Of a stretch of DNA of 64,000 nucleotides, positions 56,687-64,000 are shown piece by piece. The translations under genes and the position numbers were made by a program. The first letter of the stretch is position 1. Each line of letters begins with the position of its first letter. Origin of the DNA: Chloranthus sessilifolius (taxonomy: Eukaryota; Streptophyta; Magnoliopsida; Chloranthales; Chloranthaceae). The notes beneath the pieces were generated by a model that saw nothing but the letters and a program-made list of their open reading frames with translations, had not been told where the DNA came from and did no database searches. The DNA lies in the NCBI GenBank assembly GCA_021018995.1, contig CM037588.1, positions 138,567,725-138,631,724 on the forward strand, read 5' to 3'.

Positions 56687-57975
56687 ATGTCTTATGGGAG
56701 AAGGGGTCGACCTAGACGTATCCAGAGTAGGAATCCTGGAGGTGACGATGAGTTTCGTGCAGGGTCTAGTAGAGACCAAAGAAATCCTCATGAAGGGGAA
56801 GATCAGAGGGTGATGGGATGGATCGTATTGCGTTAGCCATGGAGGCTATGGCCGCTGCAATGGCCCAACAGACGCAGCAGACTGCGTTATTGGCCGAGCA
56901 GACGGCACTGTTGGCAGCTAATAATGTCACTAGTCATCAGCCACCACGACCTTGTTGCCCTCTTCATTCGTTGATTTTAGGAGATTGAGACATCCTAGCT
57001 TCTACAGACCAATAGATCCATTAGAAGCTGAAAAGTGGTTAAACCATATAGAAAAGCTTCTGGATAGGTTGTAGAGTACAGAGGATGAGAAGGTAGGCTA
57101 GGCCTCCTTCCAGCTTGAGGGAGATGCCAATCCCTGGTGGAAATCAGTATTGAGAACAAGAGAGATTGAGAACCCTCACCGCCTATGGACTTGGGTGGAT
57201 TTTGTTAGGGAGTTTAATCGAGAGTATTTCCCCAAACAGGTGAGAGTTCAAATGAGAAGAGAATTTGCAAATCTGCAGTAAGGGAGCCTGACTGTGCGAG
57301 AATATGGCGTGGAGTTTACATGCTTGTCACGATTCGCACCTGAGTTAGTATCCACAGAAATCATGAAGGCCATCAAATTTGATGAAGGTCTAAGGCCGAA
57401 CGTCCGTGAGCGAGTATCGATTTTTGAACTTGAAAGCTACACAGATGTGATGGGAAAAGTGATAGTGGCTGAGAGGGGCATTAGTAACATGTACAAACGA
57501 AGGGAGCAGCATGATAAAGGAAGAACCTTTCAAGGGAGAGTGGGTGAGTATGACTCAGGGAATAAAAAGTCGAGGTTTACTATACCAGCTCCAATCCCTA
57601 GGCAAATCGCATATCCAAGTTATTCCAAGCCACTTGTATCCACATTGGCGAGACCGATCCGATATGAGAGCCCTACTACCACCATAGGAGTGTCTGCTAC
57701 TCAAGGCTCCTCACGAGCAACCTCTTCTACACCAAATGAGACTTGTGCCAAGTGTGGCAAGTCTCACAGAATAGTTAATTGTAGACGGGAAATGCGGGGA
57801 TGCTACAAATATGGAAAGACAGGCCACATAATTCGAGATTGTCCGGAGATAAATAAGGGAAGAACGGCTTCTGTTTCTATACCAAGACCGATCCAAGCAA
57901 AGAAGTCGGTCATACAAGGAAGGGCCTATGCAGTTATGGCTCTGGACGCCCAGAACTCCAATGATATCATACAAG
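56687..57975 (+). pseudogene. E3 gag
   Basis: Start at Met 56687 (MSYGRRGRPRRIQ), just after an acceptor-like tttcatgtgcag. Basic N-terminus, a frameshift near 56815, MAAAMAQQTQQTALLAEQTA, a frameshift near 56955, DPLEAEKWLNHIEKLLDRL, QLEGDANPWWKSVL, WTWVDFVREFNREYFPKQV, VREYGVEFTCLSRFAPELV, FDEGLRPNVRERVS. Zinc knuckles at about 57739-57835: CAKCGKSHRIVNC intact; in CYKYGKTGHIIRDC the second Cys is Tyr. Stops near 57073, 57100 and 57282. The frame ends at a splice donor after SNDIIQ. Confidence 0.88.
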
Positions 57976-58157
57976 GTGAGTTTTTATTTGGATTAATTTA
58001 TACATTGTATCAAATGTGATGAAAATTTTCTTTAGATAGAGAATTTTTTTTTTGAGGTGTATCTATCTAGGTTGTATGTGTAAGATTAGTTGATCTAATT
58101 GATATCATGTTTTGATATGCTGCATGAGTGAAATGCTGAGATGTGTATGCTTTATAG
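57976..58157 (+). other. Predicted spliceosomal intron between E3 gag and protease
   Basis: ATACAAG|GTGAGT ... GCTTTATAG|GTACTT, 182 bp. The donor is close to consensus. Removal joins gag to the protease in frame at Gly-Thr-Leu, giving the VLIDPGSTHSF domain its usual N-terminal context. Without splicing the gag frame meets a stop at 58018. Confidence 0.85.
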
Positions 58158-61100
58158 GTACTTTAGAAGTATATGGGAAGGAGAGTTATGTAGCGTACGT
58201 GGCTAGAGTGTTGATAGACCCAGGGTCTACTCATTCATTTGTCACTCCTCGATTTGTAAGGAAGATAAAAGTTAAGCCAGAGACTTTGGATTTTGTCTTG
58301 GCAATGTCTATTCCAATGAGAAAATTGGTAGATACGGACTTAGTCTGCAGGTCGATGATAGTAGCCATTAGAGATGGGGACGTCTTTGAGCTACTAACAA
58401 ATTGGATTCTATTGGACATGCAAGGATTCAACGTGATCCTTGGCATGGACTGGTTGTCACAGTATTGTGCAACGATCAATTGTAAGAACAAGGTTGTCAT
58501 CTTTAGGCCGAATATAAAAAGATCATTCCGATTGGTAGGAGTGAGAACAAAGTTTCTGCCACTTGTGCCTGCCATCAAAGCCGAACGTTTGATCAGAAAT
58601 GAATGCAATGGTTACTTGGCCTTTTTGAAAGATGAAAAAAAAGGGAAGAATGTTGTTTCTAAGATCGCAGTGGTATGTGAGTTCGACGACGTCTTTTCAG
58701 AAGAATTACTAGGATTACCGCCAGATAGAGAAGTGGAGTTCGCCATCGACTTCGTACCTGGAATAGAGCCAGTTTCCAAGGCACCATACCGAATGGCTCC
58801 GGCTGAGTTGAAGGAATTGAAAGAGCAGTTGCAAGATCTCTTAGACTAAGGGTTTGTAAGACCGAGTGTGTCTCCTTGGGGAGCACCGGTCTTGTTTGTA
58901 AAGAAGAAGGACGGGTCAATAAGGTTGTGCATTGACTACCATCAGTTGAACAAACTCACTATAAAGAACAAGTATCCATTGCCAAGGATAGATGACTTGT
59001 TTGACCACCTATAAGGGGTAAGATATTTTTCTAAGATTGATCTACGATCTACATATCATCAACTCAGGGTCAAGGCAGAGGACATTTAAAAGACTGCTTT
59101 TAGGATGAGATACAGACATTACGAGTTCTTAGTGATGCCATTTGGTTTGACGAATGCACCAGCGTCATTTATGGATTTGATGAATCGGGTGTTTAAACCA
59201 CACCTGAACTCTTGCGTCATAGTATTCGTCGACGATATCCTGATGTACTCTAAGTCGAAGAAGGAACATGAAGAACACTTGAGAACCGCTCTATAAACTC
59301 TGCGTGAACAACTGTACGCCAAGCTCAGTAAGTGCAAGTTTTGTTTGAAGCAAGTGAGCTTTTTGGGACATATTGTCTCCAAAGAGGGTGTCACGGTGGA
59401 CCCAGCTAAGATCAAGGTCGTAGTCAATGGGAACAGCAAAAGACGGTCACAGATATACGTAGTTTCCTTGGTCTAGGTGGGTATTATAGGCATTTTGTGG
59501 AGGGATTTTCAAAAATATCGAGACCGCTGACGAGGCTCACACGAAAGGATGTGAAGTTCGAGTGGACTGAAGCGTGCGAAAAGAGCTGCAAAGAAATCAA
59601 GAAGTGGCTTACTTCCACCCCAGTATTTGCAATTCCTTCAAGCAGTGGAGGTTTTGCAGTTTATAGCGATGCTTCTCATAACGGTTTAGGCTGCGTGCTC
59701 AACCAACACAAGAAAGTAATTGCTTATGAGTCGAGGTGGCTGAAAGATCACGAGAAGAATTACCCAACACATGACCTCGAGTTGGCAACAGTCATATTCA
59801 CATTAAAGATTTGGAGACACTATTTATATGGGGAGACCTTTGAGATCTTTACTAACCATAAGAGCCCCCGATACTTATTCACACAGAAGAAACTGAATAT
59901 GATGCAGCGAAGGTAGATGGAGTTTCTCAAAGATTACAATTGCTCCATTCAATATCATCCAAGTAAGGGTAATATTATAGCAGATGCTTTGAGTCGTGAG
60001 GGTTCGGTTCAGATAGCTAGCCTTGTTATGGGAATGTACAAGTGGTTATTATTTGAAGACCTGTCAATTGTATGATGCAAAAATTGAGGTGCAAGCTTCA
60101 AGGGCTCTTTTAGTCAATATTACAGTGAGACCGACAATTTTTGAACACATTCACAAGCTACAGATGAAAGACTCCAAGTTGGTCAAAATTCGACAAGAGG
60201 TGATTGAAGGCACCAGACCGAATTTCTCTATAAGAGAGGATGGTTCCTTGTTGTTCAGGGGACGCCTCTGTATTCTAGTCGATGCCGGTCAGCGATAAAC
60301 TATTTTAGATGAAGCTCACAAGTCTAAATACGCGATCCATCCTGGTAGCACCAAGATGTATCAAGATATGAGGAAGAGTTATTGGTGGAGAGGTCTGAAA
60401 CGCGATGTAGCCGAGTACGTGTCAAGATGTTTGACATGACAGTAGGTGAAGGTAGACCATAGACACCATGCTGGATTATTACAACCTCTACCCATACTGG
60501 AATAGAAATGGGAGTCAATCTCCATGGATTTCATCATTGGGTTGCCACAGACAACAAAGAGATACAAGGCTATTTGGGTTGTAGTAGATAGACTGACGAA
60601 GTCAACTCACTTCTTTCCCTACAACACGATGTATACAGCAGGAAGACTCGCGAAACTCTATATGAAGGAGACAGTGCGGTTGCATGACATTCCAAGCAGT
60701 ATTGTATCCGATCGTGACTCATTATATACTTCAAAGTTTTGGCAGAAGTTTCAGGAAGGTATGGGCACTCAATTGGATTTTAGTTCGGCGTTCCATTCGC
60801 AGATCGATAGGCAAACTGAGCGAGCAAATCAAGTGATAGAAGATATGCTCAGGGCGTGTATGCTAGAGATGCAAGGATAATGGGATCAACATCTACCATT
60901 GATCGAATTTGCATACAATAATAGTTTCCAAGCAAGCATAGAAATGGCACCGTACGAAGCCCTCTATGGAAGGAGATGCAGATCGCCTATCAACTAGGAA
61001 GAAACCAGAGAGAAATTTATATTGGGTCCAAAAATTCTTGAAGATAACGCTGTGGTCGTACGTATGATATGAGAGAGGCTTAAATCGGCTCAAAATAGAT

Positions 61101-61740
61101 AAAAGAGCTATATCGATGTCAAAAGAATGAGCCTACACTTTACCGTTGGCCATCATGTATTTGTGAAGATATCGCCCATGAGGGGTGTGATAAAGTCGCC
61201 AAAAGAGCTATGCCGATCTCCATCGGACGCATGTTGAGTTTCAGGTATACCGAAATACGTTGAAAACGTTGCTGTTCATAGTTAAAATGATTGGCTATGG
61301 ACTTAACCACTATTTTTCAGGTTGGAGACAAGGTCTTTGTGAAGATCTCGCCAACCAAGGGCGTGATGCGCTTCGGAAAATGTGGGAAGCTGAGTCCCCG
61401 ATATATCGAACCATTTGAGGTACTTGGGCGAGTTGGCAAAGTCGCTTACCAGATTGCTTTACCACCGCAGTTGGCGAACATGCATAACATTTTTCATGTT
61501 TCCATGCTGCGACAATACGTGCGTGACCCGACTCACGTCTTGGATTTCCAACCGATTGAGTTATAAGAGGGCTTGACAGTCATTGAGGAACCAATCGCGA
61601 TCTTGGATCATCGAAATCAAGTTTTGCGGACCAAGTTGATTCCACTGGTGCTAGTCAAGTGGAGAAATCATTCGGATTCGGAAGCTACGTGGGAGCGAGC
61701 AACTAAGATTCGCGAGCAGTATCCCCACTTGTTCACCTGA
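58158..61740 (+). pseudogene. E3 pol: protease, RT, RNase H, integrase, chromodomain-like end
   Basis: Protease: RVLIDPGSTHSFVTPRF, then GFNVILGMDWLSQY. Stop at 58847, then [37 protein letters not shown], catalytic FVDDILMYS (about 59223-59250), [17 protein letters not shown]; frameshift near 59430. RNase H 59640-59916: [31 protein letters not shown]. Integrase: finger [18 protein letters not shown] (about 60316), VVDRLTKSTHFFPY, IVSDRDSLYTSKF, TERANQVIEDML (last catalytic Glu), [16 protein letters not shown]. Then a duplicated segment (61085-61244), an intron (61245-61320), VGDKVFVKISPTKGVMRFGK, and the chromodomain-like IPLVLVKWRNHSDSEATWER; stop at 61738-61740. About a dozen breaks. Confidence 0.9.
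61245..61320 (+). other. Predicted spliceosomal intron in E3 integrase
   Basis: GAGTTTCAG|GTATAC ... CTATTTTTCAG|GTTGGA, 76 bp. Same codon position as 8206-8286 and 36024-36108. Confidence 0.82.
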
Positions 61741-62542
61741 CATTGGAGGTAAAATTTTATTCTTGTTCACTTGAAAGATTCTTCACTATGGTTATGTTAT
61801 GATGTGTGAGCTCACATCATTGACTCTAGGAAATTGTTTTGCGGGTTCTGTATGTGATATACATATACCCTTGTTCTCGGAATGCGGGCCATCCGCCTTG
61901 GCACAGTGACGGTGTTGAAGAACTAAGTCACTGTCTGTATTGATCGATCAACAGAGAGATTGATCGATCAATTTGATGATTGATCGATCACATAGAGTGG
62001 TGATCGATCAATGATGGTGAGGTTAGTACTCACAAATTGGGTGATTGATCGATCAATAGAGGTATTGATCGATCAATGTTCAGGGTATTGATCGATCAAC
62101 AAGGTTGGTTGATCGATCACAGTAAGCTATTGATCGATGAACATGGTATTGATCGATCAATAAGGAAGTCATTGATCGATCAACATAGTAGTGATCGATC
62201 AATTAATGGACCATTGATCGATCAATAGAGAGTATTGATCGATCTATGAATCGGGCTAGGGCATAAAGATGCTTCATTGATCGATCAATAAAGGCATTGA
62301 TCGATCAATCCGGAGGTCTTAAGTTAAAAATGGGTTTTCGAATGGTCATTTGCACTGAGCTTTGGAGTGATCGATCAAAGGCGACTTTGCACCGACCGTT
62401 CAACCTCCTTCCCAACTGATTTTTTGGCCATCTAGCTCCTTCCTTCTGCGTGAATCGAGTGGTTTTCATACCATTTGTTTGGTAACACTCTCCTTTTCAT
62501 TCATTTCGATTCTAGTTCTTGTATTTTTGCGAAAATTTGACC
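61741..62542. other. E3 spacer between pol and aORF
   Basis: 800 bp without an ORF. Holds the TTGATCGATCAA array and a short leader before the aORF Met. A 34-bp GT...AG stretch just before the start is too short for a plant intron. Confidence 0.7.
61943..62374. repeat. Array of 17 TTGATCGATCAA palindromes
   Basis: Seventeen units of the 12-bp perfect palindrome TTGATCGATCAA or variants, spaced about 17-50 bp with unrelated spacer sequence. Flanking bases are often completed to ATTGATCGATCAAT (14-bp palindrome). The last unit (near 62364) is isolated and degenerate. It ends about 170 bp before the aORF start. Confidence 0.93.
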
Positions 62543-63965
62543 ATGGGGCCTCGCACGAAGAACCCTTCGCATAAGGTACCCATTTCTCAGGCTCGTACAC
62601 CCGTACCACCCACCGATTCTAACCCCCAACCGTCCGTGCCACCTGTGGCATCAGTTTCAGACGTGGTACCACCCGTCCCAACCCCCGTCCTGACCCCGAT
62701 AGAACACGAAGTCCCCAATCCATGGTGGACTTCTAAGTCTTTCCTCCCCGAGTACATGTTCACCTCGTCCCTTTACGAGGATCGGCCCGAAATGATTTGG
62801 GCCAAGGGTTATATTCAACGTCTCGGGTTGAAACCCTTGTTAGAGCCATTCCACAATCACTACTGTCCCCGGATCGTGCGGCTCTTCTTTCAGAACCTAC
62901 GTTGGGGTGATAGTTGACACCGACTCGTCACTACCATTGATGGGTTCGAGTACAAATTCAATCAATTTCATGTAGCGGCTGTATTACAGTGCCCGTCCGT
63001 TTACATTGAGACCACTGGTTTGGATGCCCCCTATGTAAAGGAGGTTCCTTTTACTGACGTGGTCACCAAAATGACCCAAGGTCAGCATGGGAAGGGGCAA
63101 TCCATCTCGTGGGCCCAATTGCCCGACAAATTGTGGATGCTTGATACTTATATCAAGTGTGCACTTAACCCGTTTTTGCACAAGTCCTCACGGACTAGTA
63201 CTGTGCAACAGGCCCTGTTTTCGACCTTTGAGAATCGTTGGTTCTCTATGGCTGATTTGGTCATAGATGGCATCATAAATGCCAATGACCTTATGTCCAA
63301 GAAGGTCAAATCTGGGGTTAAGAAACAAATTCCCTACACCCACCTCATCACCAAGATGGTGGAGCAATATGCCGCTTTACGCGAGGCATACATTATGGCT
63401 CCTAATGAGCCGCGCTTGGTCGACAACACCAAGGTCTTCTACCTGAAAGACTGAACCAAGAGATATAATTTATTGGTTCGACGGCTCCCCGAGGAGGAGG
63501 AGGGCGCAGCTGAGCCTGTCCCGCCTGCCGTCGCAGAGGGTGCGGCACCTGCCGAGCCTGCACATGGAGAGGGGGAGGCCCCACGTGATCCACCACCTCC
63601 GCCTGAGGTGTCTACCCGCCCTGCCCCCACTACACCCCGTAGACCACCCCGTCACACCCCATCACATCCCCCACCACCTTCCTCAGTCGACGTAGCATCC
63701 ATGCTTCGCGAGCTTGTGGAGGGTAACCGGCGCATTCACGAGCGTCTGGATGGTATGGAGGCATTCCAGCGACAGATACATCATCGTTTGGATTATCACG
63801 AGGGCATGCATGAGCTCGTCATGCAGCATTTGTACACCACGACATCCACACCTATGATTGCTCACGCACGTCAGCACGTCGTGGATCCTCGGGACTACCG
63901 CACGCCACCACCCTGTCCCAGCAGACCCACGCCTGACGAGGCCAGACCATCTGACGTCCCGGCAG
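62543..63965 (+). pseudogene. E3 accessory ORF, two in-frame stops
   Basis: Start at Met 62543 (MGPRTKNPSH, cf. MGPKK in E1). Pro-rich N-terminus; NPWWTSKSF; LGLKPLLEPFHNHYCPRIVR then LFFQNL; a stop at 62916; VTTIDGFEYKFNQFHVAAVL; KLWMLDTYIKCALNPF; FENRWFSMADLVIDGIINAN; QIPYTHLITKMVEQ. A stop at 63452; an acidic/Pro-rich linker; MLRELVEGNRRIHERLDGME and a coiled-coil-like helix; a Pro/Arg-rich end to a donor-like GCAG|GTAATT at 63965/63966. The frame is otherwise open for 470 codons, better kept than the neighbouring pol. No acidic tail before the donor, unlike E1 and E2, so a further exon is likely. Core as in E1/E2 and the Athila-like aORF. Function unknown. Confidence 0.75.
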
Positions 63966-63971
63966 GTAATT
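63962..63971 (+). promoter_or_regulatory. Splice-donor-like site ending the E3 aORF exon
   Basis: GCAG|GTAATT, intron side starting at 63966. One coding base precedes the junction (phase 1), the phase required by the acidic LTR exons (cag|GT xxx). The acceptor would lie in the off-window 3' LTR. Confidence 0.4.
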
Positions 63972-64000
63972 GCTTTACTCTTCTCTTTAATTTCGTTGAT

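Larger units (their letters stand above)
56207..64000 (+). mobile_element. E3: plus-strand Tekay-like element, runs off the right edge
   Basis: 5' LTR stub, primer site, gag, intron, pol with intron, 17-unit palindrome array, aORF. The 3' UTR, PPT and 3' LTR lie beyond 64000. Same layout as E1 and E2. Confidence 0.88.

Noticed and set aside
61943-62374. CRISPR-like array
   Set aside because: The units are 12-bp palindromes with irregular short spacers in plant retrotransposon DNA; no direct repeats of CRISPR size and no cas genes.
62482-62515. Intron just upstream of the E3 aORF start (GGTAACA...TTCTAG)
   Set aside because: Only 34 bp, below the usual minimum for plant introns, and without a clear branch site.
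1-64000. Host protein-coding genes or tRNA genes
   Set aside because: All supported coding sequence belongs to retrotransposons; the tRNA-like matches are primer binding sites of 12-14 bp only.

Overview
The window is plant nuclear repeat DNA with no host gene, rRNA or tRNA that I can support. Everything recognisable is Ty3/gypsy LTR retrotransposon sequence of two lineages. One is Tekay/del-like: initiator-Met-type primer sites, an Asp-Pro-Gly-Ser-Thr-His protease motif, and an integrase C-terminus with a chromodomain-like end. The other is Athila-like: an Asp-tRNA-type primer site, an Athila gag, and PPT/LTR starts of the Athila kind. Large nested LTR elements point to a sizeable angiosperm genome; the species cannot be named from this.

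Layout. Positions 508-45898 are a tandem, minus-strand Athila-like array (LTR, internal, LTR, internal, LTR; the leftmost LTR lies off the window). Its internal regions code only for gag and an accessory ORF (aORF), with no pol, so it is non-autonomous. Five Tekay-like insertions interrupt it: an element ending at 507 (X0, plus strand), complete element E1 (2821-14978, minus, TSD ctatc), solo LTR S1 (20582-23368, TSD tttct), solo LTR S2 (23474-26767, TSD taatg), and complete element E2 (30820-42946, minus, TSD ggtag/ggttg). The array itself sits in the 5' leader of a decayed plus-strand Athila element (45899-54785, gag-pol and the start of the 3' LTR). That LTR is cut by a minus-strand Tekay-like LTR fragment (S3, 54786-56206), joined head to head with the 5' LTR stub of plus-strand Tekay-like element E3 (56207 to beyond the right edge).

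What is unusual. (1) E1, E2, E3 and the Athila-like array all carry an aORF outside gag-pol whose core looks like one shared plant-transposon protein domain. (2) Each family has its own short palindrome, clustered just upstream of the aORF and, where the LTR is present, also in that family's LTR. The palindromes are AATTCGA-N3-TCGAATT (E1), CTCGYGCGAG (E2), TTGATCGATCAA (E3, 17 copies) and AATCGTAAAT/ACGATT (Athila-like); solo LTRs S1 and S2 carry CGATTAATCG and TTGCCGCGGCAA. The palindromes differ while the architecture repeats, which suggests a protein and its own family-specific recognition site. (3) The three Tekay-like elements share two spliceosomal introns at identical places, at the gag/protease junction and in the integrase C-terminus. 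(4) Their LTRs contain a candidate intron and a short exon for an acidic peptide in a conserved phase; the E3 aORF ends in a splice donor of matching phase.

All coding regions carry stops or frameshifts. LTR identities and insertion ages were not computed.
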